The notes below the pieces were generated by a model that was given only the letters and a program-made list of their open reading frames with translations, was not told the DNA's origin and did not search any database. From JAJDXW01 sp965223775 (GTDB lineage: Bacteria; Pseudomonadota; Gammaproteobacteria; HK1): DNA of 64,000 bases. Below, piece by piece: positions 53,158-60,890 of the stretch. Position 1 is the first letter of the stretch, and every line of letters starts with the position of its first letter. The stretch is from positions 2,356,001-2,420,000 of the forward strand of contig OZ245021.1 of NCBI GenBank assembly GCA_965223775.1, given 5' to 3'. The translations under genes and the position numbers were made by a program.

Positions 53158-54641
53158 TGGGTTTCAAGGCTGACACCAGTTTCCTGCGGTTTCTGAGTAT
53201 GGGCGCAGTCGGCATCCATCGCACGATGGAACGGTTCCGCGACCGCGGCTTCGAGCCGATCGAATTGGAGCGCTACTGCGGTTCCAACAAGATCTGGACC
53301 GCCAAGGTCAAACGACTGCGCCTCCCTGACTTGCTCTGCGTCAAGACCGGGATGCGCGCGGAAGTCCGCGCCAAGTCCGACCTCAAGATCCGCATGAGCG
53401 ACGCACCCGCGAACCCGGACAGGGTTTGGGATGCTGGTCTGCGCGATGACGACATCGTCGCCCTGATCACCTGTTTCGATACGGACGCGGGCCCGGAGCC
53501 TGCCGACGACGCGGTTTACTTCACCGTCGGCGCGTTGCGCGTCTCCGTGGATAGATCCAGGCTGGGTCCGCCGAAGTCCGCATCCGAGGGCGCTGAGCGG
53601 GACAGGACATGGCCCGCCACAGTCCCGACACGCGACGGCACCGTGCTTGACGTCACGGACGAACGGCTCATTGTGCAGATGAACGCCGATGCCGAGCGTC
53701 CGGCCCGACGGCAGCCCTACAAGCTGCGCGGGAAGTCCGTCTATGTCTCTCCCGGTGATGCATTCAGGGCGAAGACCACCATTCTCGCCGGCGAACCACC
53801 GGCCCTAGCCGATTTGTCAGCCTATCTGCCACATCGCTACGCGCCGCTCGACGATTTGCGGGCCGACACTGACGTAGACCGTTACGCTGCGGTTAAATCC
53901 CTGCGCTTCCGCGACGATCCGCGTGACCAGATTATTCCGGCGCTCGAAGACCTCATCCGCCGGGAAGGCGAAGAGCGTGTCGCCCTCGAAGCGGCAGGCT
54001 CCGCCACCGCTCTCGGGTCCGAATTCGGTCAGGAACAGATCACCCGTTTCATCTGGAACAATGACCACCGGCCCGAGCTGCGCATGGAAGCTGTCTTCAT
54101 CCTGACCGAACTCGGCCACACTCCGTTTACCCGCGAACAGCTCAACCGCGTGGTCACTGATCCGCGTTTCGAAGGAGATGAACTGCGGCAAGCCGCTGTC
54201 TGGGCGTTTGGCAAAGCCGGGCTCAAGTGCTACGAAGATGTCCTCCCCTTCATCGACGATGCAGACGAAGACCTCGCTTTGCACGCCATCGGCGCTTTTG
54301 GCGCCGATACGCCCCGGCCAGTCATCGACTTCCTCGTCCAGGATCTCATCGTCGGCGACCCGCGCCGCGCCCCAGCGGCGTCCGAAGCCCTCCGAGTCAT
54401 TGCTTCAGACGAGGTATTGCAGGCTTTGGTCACCGCCACCAACGCCGGACAGCCCGTTCCGGACTGGATTGTTGCCACTCTCGGCCGTTTGCCACCGGAC
54501 CGGGTACGCGCGGCCCTTCAAGACTCGCCGCTGCTCTTTCGGGTAACTCCCATGTTGCTCACCGCCGAGGGTGCAAACTGGCTAGCTTCCGAATCCATCG
54601 GCACCGATATTGCCTTTCTCCTGAAACAGAACCTCTTCTGA
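53157..54641 (+). CDS. HEAT-repeat protein with putative nuclease N-terminus (restriction partner)
   Basis: 494 residues, no named family recognised. Residues 57-58 (PD) and 69-73 (EVRAK) within LRLPDLLCVKTGMRAEVRAK look like a PD-(D/E)XK core with arginine replacing the usual lysine and a lysine two places on. Residues about 255-440 are helical HEAT-like repeats (RYAAVKSLRFRDD, ELRMEAVFILTELG, ELRQAAVWAFGKAGLKCYED, DLALHAIGAFGAD). Gene order with methylase and C-like regulator suggests it is the restriction enzyme. That role is inferred. Confidence 0.65.
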   Translation: MGFKADTSFLRFLSMGAVGIHRTMERFRDRGFEPIELERYCGSNKIWTAKVKRLRLPDLLCVKTGMRAEVRAKSDLKIRMSDAPANPDRVWDAGLRDDDIVALITCFDTDAGPEPADDAVYFTVGALRVSVDRSRLGPPKSASEGAERDRTWPATVPTRDGTVLDVTDERLIVQMNADAERPARRQPYKLRGKSVYVSPGDAFRAKTTILAGEPPALADLSAYLPHRYAPLDDLRADTDVDRYAAVKSLRFRDDPRDQIIPALEDLIRREGEERVALEAAGSATALGSEFGQEQITRFIWNNDHRPELRMEAVFILTELGHTPFTREQLNRVVTDPRFEGDELRQAAVWAFGKAGLKCYEDVLPFIDDADEDLALHAIGAFGADTPRPVIDFLVQDLIVGDPRRAPAASEALRVIASDEVLQALVTATNAGQPVPDWIVATLGRLPPDRVRAALQDSPLLFRVTPMLLTAEGANWLASESIGTDIAFLLKQNLF

Positions 54642-54686
54642 CGCCGGAAATCCTGCCACCGTCCGGTTACCCGTAGGTGCCGGGTT

Positions 54687-55067
54687 TCAGCTGTTTCCAT
54701 GCGACCGCAGAGTGAGCGAAACGTCCAGGCTCACCCGGTCATAGGGGACCCGCGGGACGAGCGTGCCGCGCTGCCCCTCCTTCAACTCCACGAGGCCGTA
54801 GCGTGACATCGTCTTGAGCGTCCGCGACAGGTTCGACTTGTTTCGTCCGGCGAGCTCCGCGAGTTCCGTGAGGGAGTCCGGCTTCTCCCGGGCGATCAGC
54901 GCCAGGAGCTCGCGATTGCGCCCGGAGAGCACCTTGGCGAAGCTCTCGATGGAGGTGAACCAGACCATCGGCTCACCCTTGGCCGGCTTGTGCTCTCCCC
55001 GGGCGATCGCCATCGTTCGTGCCTTCATCCGATCGTAGCCCGCGATTCCGATCTTCAGCGTCTTCAT
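54687..55067 (-). CDS. HVO_A0114-family DNA-binding antitoxin (TumA-like)
   Basis: 126 residues. A winged helix (LLALIAREKPDSLTELAELA, GRNKSNLSRTLKTMSRYGLV, ELKEGQRGTLVPRVPYDRV) follows an N-terminal helix region. This family partners TumE-type toxins. Its ATG overlaps the upstream toxin gene stop (ATGA), supporting a pair. Confidence 0.82.
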   Translation of the reverse strand: MKTLKIGIAGYDRMKARTMAIARGEHKPAKGEPMVWFTSIESFAKVLSGRNRELLALIAREKPDSLTELAELAGRNKSNLSRTLKTMSRYGLVELKEGQRGTLVPRVPYDRVSLDVSLTLRSHGNS

Positions 55068-55369
55068 GGCAGCGATCCCCTTTCTCTCAGAATCTCGTCC
55101 ACTTCCTTCCAGAAGTCCTCGAGCGGCGTGGCCGCGTCCCTGTACTCATAGGGGCGGATCGTCCGGAGCCGGTGCCGATGGTCGCGCTCTTCGCGACGCC
55201 GCGTACCCGGACCCCGCCGCTCCCGCACCGGGTGCGCATTGTCGAACCCGACCAGCCTGGCGCCGTCCGGGGCATGGAGCGTCAGCGAGTAGCCGAGACC
55301 GTGTGGCCGTTCCCGGGTGATTTTGCTTCGCGCCACGACGAACTTTACCCAGTGTCCCACTTCGTCCAC
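55064..55369 (-). CDS. TumE-family toxin (DUF6516-like), start uncertain
   Basis: 101 residues from a GTG at 55369. HGLGYSLTLHAPDGARLVGF, DNAHPVRERRG, RDHRHRLRTIRPYEYRDAAT and LEDFWKEVDEIL follow the family pattern. Homology-like sequence (LDSLLDLHGQTLFVDEVGHW) continues upstream of the GTG in frame, but no ATG, GTG or TTG lies between it and the stop near 55431. The gene may have lost its proper start or use the GTG. Confidence 0.75.
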   Translation of the reverse strand: MDEVGHWVKFVVARSKITRERPHGLGYSLTLHAPDGARLVGFDNAHPVRERRGPGTRRREERDHRHRLRTIRPYEYRDAATPLEDFWKEVDEILRERGSLP

Positions 55370-55686
55370 GAACAGCGTCTGGCCGTGAAGATCGAGCAGT
55401 GAATCAAGCCCGGGGTCGCGGTCAGGCGTCGTCGTCGTGGCAAGTTATCACTATCTGACAACAGAAGAAATATGGGCCGAACAACCCGTCCTCCCGGGCG
55501 TTCCGTTCAGGTTGTTGCAGGAGCATCGTTCACCGTGCGCCTGCTGCGCGTGGGGAGGGGAGCGCACGACCGGTAAGCGGGTCGCAGCACGCGGGTCGTC
55601 GCCCCATCGCCGGTTCTCTTTCAATCGATCGTGAGTAGAGTTAGGTACGGTTCGTGTGGACCGGCCGTGTCGAGAAGGACGATTTC
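55370..55686. other. Intergenic region before the AbrB-like gene
   Basis: 317 bases. The first 60 carry the ATG-less upstream extension of the TumE-like frame. The rest holds the AbrB promoter region; I see no clear motif. Confidence 0.4.
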
Positions 55687-55914
55687 ATGCCGCGAGTGAG
55701 CGCCACGCGCCAGATCACGCTCCCCATTGATCATTGCAGAGAGGCCGGGATCGGGCCGGGGGACGAGTACTGCAGCTTCGTTGCCGATGGCCGGATCACC
55801 ATCGTGCGAAAGACTCCCAGCGCGGCCAAGGGGTTCCTGCGCCACGTAGCAAGCGACCCTGGCGTTAGCGACGAGGGGTCACTGCAAGACTCGCTGGACG
55901 AGTCGACGCCTTGA
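55687..55914 (+). CDS. AbrB/MazE-like DNA-binding protein (orphan antitoxin)
   Basis: 75 residues from the ATG at 55687, with AAGGA about seven bases upstream. MPRVSATRQITLPIDHCREA and GIGPGDEYCSFVADGRITIV are the swapped-hairpin SpoVT/AbrB fold. The tail is acidic as in antitoxins. No toxin gene follows; the next frame is a broken peptidase. It may be an antitoxin left behind or a stand-alone regulator. Confidence 0.82.
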   Translation: MPRVSATRQITLPIDHCREAGIGPGDEYCSFVADGRITIVRKTPSAAKGFLRHVASDPGVSDEGSLQDSLDESTP

Positions 55915-55956
55915 TCGCCGGTGAGACCGGTGAGGTACGGAGGAGGGCGTTTGCCG

Positions 55957-56865
55957 ATGCCGAGCGGTTCGAACGAGCGGGATCCGTACCTCTGGCTCGA
56001 GGAGGTGGACGGCGCGGACGCGTTGGCGTGGGTCGCGGAACGCAACCGTGCGACCCATGCGGCGCTCGTGGAGCAGCAGCCCGGGTTCGATGCGCTGCGC
56101 TCGCGGCTGCGAGCGGCGTTCGACGCCGAAGACCGCATCCCCCATCTCACAAAGCTCGGCGAGCGGTTCTACAACTTCTGGCAGGACGAGGAGAATCCGC
56201 GGGGCCTTTGGCGGCGCACCACGCTCGAGGAGTACCGCAAACCGGCGCCCGACTGGGAGGTGGTGCTCGACCTCGACGCGCTCGGCCGCGCCGAAGGCGA
56301 GCCCTGGGTGTTCGCGGGCGCCCCGGTGCTGGTCCCGGGCTACGACCGGGCCCTCGTCCGCCTGTCCCGCGGCGGCGCGGATGCCGTGGCCGTTCGCGAG
56401 TTCGACCTCGTCGCCACGCGCTTCGTCGAGGGTGGCTTCTCGCTTGCCGAAGCCAAGGGCAACGTTGCCTGGGCCGGCCCGGACGAGATCTTCGTGGCGA
56501 CGGACTTCGGCCCCGGAACGATGACCGACTCCGGCTATCCCCGGATCGTCAAGCGGTGGCGGCGCGGCCAGCCGATCGACGAGGCGTCGACGGTGTTCGA
56601 GGGGGGGGCATCGGACGTCGCCGTCCGCGCCTGGGCGGACCTCGCGCCCGGCTTCGAGACCGAGCTCGTGTCCCGCAGTCGCGATGATCGGGTTCACCCG
56701 GGACATGCCCGCAAGATGGCGGCGAAGATGCAGGCCATGGGCCACGAGGTGCTCTACCACGAGAACGTGGAAGGCGGACACGCGGGTGCGGCCGACAACG
56801 CCCAGCGCGCGTACTTGTGGGCGCTGGTCTTCCGGTTCCTGTGGGGGGCGCTCGGCGACGCCTGA
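55957..56865 (+). pseudogene. Prolyl oligopeptidase with large internal deletion
   Basis: 302-residue frame. Residues 1 to about 235 match the start of an S9A peptidase (NERDPYLWLEEVDGADALAW, FYNFWQDEENPRGLWRRTTL, LSRGGADAVAVREFDL). The frame then jumps to the very C-terminal catalytic end (RDDRVHPGHARKMAAKMQAM, VEGGHAGAADNAQRAY) carrying the Asp and His. The rest of the propeller and the serine nucleophile are missing; intact enzymes have about 690 residues. The deletion kept frame, so a stable but inactive protein is possible. Confidence 0.82.
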
Positions 56866-57085
56866 TTAGCGCGTGATTCGCGCGGCGTCCGCGCGAGGCC
56901 GCGCGTTCCGACCCGGGCCGGCCCGATCCGCATCGAGGGGGCCGAAGCCTGACCGGGTCCCGGCGAGCCACCAATGAATTGCCGAGCAAGGCGTCCTGCG
57001 GCCGGTGAGGTCGGTGGATGGGTGGCGGCATCCGCGCTTGACGGTTGCGCTCCGTTTGCTCTTCTTCGGACGAGAATGTGACAAA

Positions 57086-57751
57086 ATGTCAGAAGATAAG
57101 ACCCAAAATTCGACAGTTAGTCACATGGCTTCCATGAGCAGGGTATCGCAGAGAGACCGGGTGGTCGAGCTTCTCAAGGAGCGCGGCGCCATGCGTCGCG
57201 TCGAGCTGAGCGCCGCGGGTGTCCACCCGGAAACTCTCGCACGGTTGGTTCAGGAAGGAACCCTTGTCCGCGTCACCCGCGGGCTCTACCAGCTCAGCGA
57301 TGCCGATATCACGGCACCACATGAGCTGGCAGAAGTCGCGAAGCTTGCGCCTAAAGGGGTCATTTGCCTTGTCTCCGCCCTGCAGTTCCACGAGCTGACG
57401 CTGCAGATTCCGAGTCGGGTCTGGCTTGCCATAGGGACAAGGGCGCGAGCGCCCAAGATCGATTACCCCCCAACCCGAGTCGTGCGGTTCGGAGAGCAGG
57501 CGCTCTCGCTCGGCGTGGAACTCCACTCCGTCGACGGTGTGACGGTCCCCATCTTCAACCCGGCCAAGACAGTGGTCGACTGCTTTCGATTCAGAAAGCA
57601 CGTCGGTTTCGACGTGGCGCTCGAGGGTCTTCACCGTGTCACGAGATCCGGCAAGGCCAAACCGGCGGAGATCGTTCGGTACGCCCGCGACACCCGGATC
57701 TGGTCGGTCCTGAGGCCCTATCTCGAAGCGGTGGTCGCCGATGGCGCGTGA
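57086..57751 (+). CDS. abiEi: AbiEi-family antitoxin of an AbiE system
   Basis: 221 residues from the ATG at 57086; ATGs at 57125 and 57134 are alternatives. A winged helix (RDRVVELLKERGAMRRVELS, ETLARLVQEGTLVRVTRGLY) is followed by the AbiEi body (HELAEVAKLAPKGVICLVSA, PAKTVVDCFRFRKHVGFDVA). AbiEi represses its operon and blocks the nucleotidyltransferase toxin. It overlaps the toxin start by 11 bases. A GACA-AAA-TGTC dyad covers the first ATG, which would make a downstream start attractive. Confidence 0.88.
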   Translation: MSEDKTQNSTVSHMASMSRVSQRDRVVELLKERGAMRRVELSAAGVHPETLARLVQEGTLVRVTRGLYQLSDADITAPHELAEVAKLAPKGVICLVSALQFHELTLQIPSRVWLAIGTRARAPKIDYPPTRVVRFGEQALSLGVELHSVDGVTVPIFNPAKTVVDCFRFRKHVGFDVALEGLHRVTRSGKAKPAEIVRYARDTRIWSVLRPYLEAVVADGA

Positions 57752-58664
57752 AGTGAGGAGCGTTGCAGCGTCTGTGCGTGCTCGTCTCCAGAACGTCGCC
57801 AGGGAGAACCGGGCAAATTTCCAGCGTGTGCTGACGCGATATGCGCTGGAAAGGATTCTCTTCCGACTGAGCGAGTCGCCTCACAAGGAAAGCTTCATCC
57901 TCAAGGGCGCCATGCTCTACGCGGCCTGGCTCGAAGATCCTTTTCGAACGACCCGAGACCTGGACCTTCTTGCCGTCGGTGAGCGGGCACCTGAGCGTCT
58001 TGTGACGATATTCCGCGAAGTCTGCGTACAACCGGTCGAGGAGGATGGATTGATCTTCGATGCGGAGCACCTGGTGTCGGAACCGATTCGCGACAACCGG
58101 GTATATGGGGGGCTTCGGCTGCGTACGTCGGCGCGTCTTGCGGCGGCCGTCATCCCGATCCAGATCGACATCGGTCTTGGCGACGCGGTGACTCCCGGTC
58201 CGCTGGAGGTGGCGTATCCGGTTCTGCTGGATCAGCCCGCACCCAGGCTCAACGCCTATCCACGCGAAACCGTCGTTGCGGAAAAGTTCGAGGCGATCGT
58301 GGCGCTGGACCTCGCGAACAGTCGGATGAAGGATTTCTACGATCTTCTCGCGATGTCGCGACTCTTCGAATTTGAAGGAACCGTGCTTGCCGCCGCGATT
58401 CATGCCACGTTCGAGAGGCGTGCCACGACGATTCCAAGTGAACGCCCTCCGTCGTTGACGACTGCCTTCTCGGAGGATCCCGAAAAGATGCAGCAATGGC
58501 GATCGTTTCTCGCCCGCGAGCCGCTTCTGATTGATGAGCCGGATTTGTCCACCGTGGTTCGCGAGGTGGGTGACTTCGCCATTCCCGCCGCACATGCGGC
58601 GATCGATGGGCGCCGAATGCCTGGGCGGTGGATGCCGGGTGATGGATGGAGGTCTGCTTCGTGA
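57741..58664 (+). CDS. abiEii: AbiEii-family nucleotidyltransferase toxin
   Basis: 307 residues. The nucleotidyltransferase core is ESFILKGAMLYAAWLEDPFR followed by TTRDLDLLAVG, giving the G-(A/S) and TRDLD metal/nucleotide motifs. NAYPRETVVAEKFEAIVALD and NSRMKDFYDLLAMSRLFEFE are conserved AbiEii blocks. The family transfers nucleotides to tRNA or other targets and causes reversible growth arrest in infected cells. It appears intact, unlike the related locus near 44 kb. Confidence 0.9.
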   Translation: MAREVRSVAASVRARLQNVARENRANFQRVLTRYALERILFRLSESPHKESFILKGAMLYAAWLEDPFRTTRDLDLLAVGERAPERLVTIFREVCVQPVEEDGLIFDAEHLVSEPIRDNRVYGGLRLRTSARLAAAVIPIQIDIGLGDAVTPGPLEVAYPVLLDQPAPRLNAYPRETVVAEKFEAIVALDLANSRMKDFYDLLAMSRLFEFEGTVLAAAIHATFERRATTIPSERPPSLTTAFSEDPEKMQQWRSFLAREPLLIDEPDLSTVVREVGDFAIPAAHAAIDGRRMPGRWMPGDGWRSAS

Positions 58665-59003
58665 CGGCGGTCCGGCGATCCGGCGATCCGGCGACTTCAC
58701 CAGTCACGTCAATCCGGAGGACAACGCATTCCACGTGTGGCTTGAAGCTCGACTGACCGCGGCAGGTCCGCGGCACGGCGCTCGCTCTCCACCGCATCGG
58801 CGCGACAGCCATCGGGGAACAGCTCTCCCAGTATGGGGAATGACGCGCTCCGCGGGCAGCTCGAGCGAATGCGGCATCTTCGAGCACGGGGCACCCTCGG
58901 CGCATTGAGCCAGAAAATGGTGACCTGCCGGCAATATATCCCGGCTCGCGGCCTTCTTCGGTGCCCGGCGACCGGGGCTACGGCCGTGATCCGTACGAGG
59001 GTG
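58665..59003. other. Intergenic region after the AbiE pair
   Basis: 339 bases with a short ATCCGGCG run near 58674-58692. No gene or terminator is convincing. Confidence 0.45.
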
Positions 59004-59972
59004 TCACGCCGATGCAATGCAGTCGGGCAGGACCTCTTCCAGCGGGACGGGGCGAATGCCGAGATCGACCAGGGTCAACGCCTGTCCCCCGACGACGTTG
59101 TCGCGCTTCATGAGCTTCACCTGGTCGCGGGTGAGCGGCGGGTTGGGCAGCATTGCCATCACGGCGGCCAGGAGGTCCCACACGGGGAAGGGGACCGGGA
59201 CGAGGGCCGTTCGCCCGCCGATCCGTTCGAGCACCAGTCGCACGATCTCCTCGTAGGCGTAGACCCGCGGCCCTCCGAGCTCGTAGACGCGGCCTTTCGT
59301 GGAGGGCTCGGCCAGCACCCTCGCGCAGGCTTCCGCGACGTTTCCCACGAACACCGGTTGGAGTCTCGTGCCGCCGGTCCCGAAGAGCGGCAGAACCGGG
59401 GTTTGCCGCGCCATCGCGGCGAGCTTGTTCAGGAAGGAATCGCCCGGCCCGAATATCACGCTCGGGCGGAGGATCGTGACGCCATCGAATGCTTCCCTGA
59501 CGAGACCCTCTCCGATCCCCCGGGCGCGCACATACGGCGAGTCCGACCCGGGATCGGCGCCAAGACCGGAGATATGGATCAGCCGCTCGGCTCCCGCCTC
59601 CTTCGCCTGCCGGGCGACGTGCCGGGCCCCCTGTCCGTGGATGCTGTCGAACGTCGCGCCGCGCTTCTCGACGTAGTGGCCGACGGTATTGATGACCGAA
59701 GCGGAGCCCTTCACCGCCCGTTCCACCGTCGGCTCGTCCCAGACGTCGGCGCGCACGAGCTTGATCCGGCCGTCCCGGCCGCTCCGGTCGTCCCCGCCGT
59801 CGCGGTTGTCCCCGCCATCCCGGCCGTCCCGCCCGCTCCCCCGGTGAAAGGATGCGCGGTCGGGGTGGCGCACGGCCACCCGCACGTCGTTCCCCGCGGC
59901 GGCGAGGTGCTCCACGATCCGGCGGCCGAGGAATCCCGAGCCCCCGAATACCGTTACGGGTCTGGACGTCAT
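59004..59972 (-). CDS. NAD(P)-binding SDR, complex I NDUFA9-like family
   Basis: 322 residues from the ATG at 59972. The cofactor loop VTVFGGSGFLGRRIVEHLAA starts the Rossmann fold. VINTVGHYVEKRGATFDSIH, LIHISGLGADPGSDSPYVRA, TILRPSVIFGPGDSFLNKLA and PVFVGNVAEACARVL match the NDUFA9-like atypical SDRs. An unusual Gly/Asp/Arg-rich loop (residues about 44-68) encoded by a DNA repeat is inserted between the first strands. No complex I genes are nearby, so the role is open. Confidence 0.87.
   Translation of the reverse strand: MTSRPVTVFGGSGFLGRRIVEHLAAAGNDVRVAVRHPDRASFHRGSGRDGRDGGDNRDGGDDRSGRDGRIKLVRADVWDEPTVERAVKGSASVINTVGHYVEKRGATFDSIHGQGARHVARQAKEAGAERLIHISGLGADPGSDSPYVRARGIGEGLVREAFDGVTILRPSVIFGPGDSFLNKLAAMARQTPVLPLFGTGGTRLQPVFVGNVAEACARVLAEPSTKGRVYELGGPRVYAYEEIVRLVLERIGGRTALVPVPFPVWDLLAAVMAMLPNPPLTRDQVKLMKRDNVVGGQALTLVDLGIRPVPLEEVLPDCIASA
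59771..59842 (-). repeat. In-frame GC-rich tandem repeat in the NDUFA9-like gene
   Basis: Degenerate copies of CCGTCCCGG/CCGTCCCCG encode the loop RDGRDGGDNRDGGDDRSG. It likely arose by slippage and keeps frame. Confidence 0.7.
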
Positions 59973-60811
59973 CGGCTCGAAGCTGACACGGTACCTTCCC
60001 CCGGTGACGGTGCGCCCCGGTGATCCAAGCGAAGGACTCCCCGATGGCGTCGATCCAGGGACGCGGTGGTCAGCGGGACACCCACCCAGTAGCGCCTGAT
60101 GGCCATGGGCGCCGCGTTCGGTCGGCTCGCGCGGCGTGGGGGACGATGGACCGGAGCGGGGGTTGCGGGACGGGATCGGCAATCGGATGCACGTCGCGCG
60201 TCCAATTCGGATGAGCGACTCTGGAGGGCGGTCAGGCGGCGGCGAATCGGCGGATGGCGACCTCTTCGCGCTCTTGCTGCGCATGCCAGAGGTCGTATTG
60301 CATCTGCTGCTGCAGCCAGCTCTCGGGGCTTCCGCCGAAGGCTTGGGACAAACGTATGGCCATCTCGGGCGAGATTCCGAGTCGGCCATTGAGCAGCATC
60401 GATAGCGTATTGCGAGACACCGCGAGCCCCTTTGCGGCCTCGGTCACCGTCAGCCCGAGAGGTTCGAGGCACTGTCGCCGGATGAACGCGCCCGGATGGG
60501 GTGGGTTGTACATGAGCATGGCGTGACCCTCTCCAGTGATAGTCCAGGTAGTCGACATCAATGGCATGGCCGTCTTCGAAGCGGAAGATGACGCGCCAGT
60601 TTGCTCGCACGATCACGGCCCGGAACCCGGAGTAGTCCCCTTTGAGGGGGTGAAGCCTGAAGCCGGGCATGTCCATGTCGCTCGGCACGGCGGTGGCGTT
60701 GAGACGGGCCAGGATGTCGCGCACGGTCTCTCTGTGCTCGGCGCGGATACGGCGTTCGTCACCGCGCTCCACGAACCTTCTGAGCGCCCTGCTTCTGAAG
60801 CTTCGAATCAT
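59969..60811 (-). CDS. higB: HigB/RelE-like toxin with lost stop codon (read-through frame)
   Basis: The first 92 residues are a complete HigB-type toxin (MIRSFRSRALRRFVERGDER, GFRLHPLKGDYSGFRAVIVR, ANWRVIFRFEDGHAIDVDYL ending DYH). Family members normally stop right after this DYH. Here the next codon is TGG (60533-60535), and the frame runs 187 residues further in the wrong frame through higA, ending inside the next gene's start. The canonical toxin part is 60536-60811. The tail is basic and low-complexity and probably destabilising. Confidence 0.7.
   Translation of the reverse strand: MIRSFRSRALRRFVERGDERRIRAEHRETVRDILARLNATAVPSDMDMPGFRLHPLKGDYSGFRAVIVRANWRVIFRFEDGHAIDVDYLDYHWRGSRHAHVQPTPSGRVHPATVPRTSRADGDRGRKGARGVSQYAIDAAQWPTRNLARDGHTFVPSLRRKPRELAAAADAIRPLACAARARRGRHPPIRRRLTALQSRSSELDARRASDCRSRPATPAPVHRPPRRASRPNAAPMAIRRYWVGVPLTTASLDRRHRGVLRLDHRGAPSPGEGTVSASSR
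60232..60519 (-). CDS. higA: HigA-family antitoxin
   Basis: 95 residues from the ATG at 60519 (another at 60513). NPPHPGAFIRRQCLEPLGLT followed by the helix-turn-helix EAAKGLAVSRNTLSMLLNG, GRLGISPEMAIRLSQAFGGS and PESWLQQQMQYDLWHAQQE is the standard HigA layout. A GGAG precedes it within the end of higB. It lies after the toxin, as usual for higBA, and should repress the promoter upstream of higB. Confidence 0.9.
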   Translation of the reverse strand: MLMYNPPHPGAFIRRQCLEPLGLTVTEAAKGLAVSRNTLSMLLNGRLGISPEMAIRLSQAFGGSPESWLQQQMQYDLWHAQQEREEVAIRRFAAA

Positions 60812-60819
60812 GAAGGACC

Positions 60820-60845
60820 GTAATATGCCTTATGTCGGTTGTCAA
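60820..60845 (-). promoter_or_regulatory. Possible higBA promoter
   Basis: On the minus strand TTGACA (60845-60840) and TATTAC (60825-60820) are 14 bases apart, shorter than ideal, just before higB. TAAGGCATATTA between them has dyad character and could be bound by HigA. Confidence 0.4.
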
Positions 60846-60890
60846 CGCGGACGGTGCCTGGGCACGTAGGGGGCGGGTGCGGGCGCGGGG

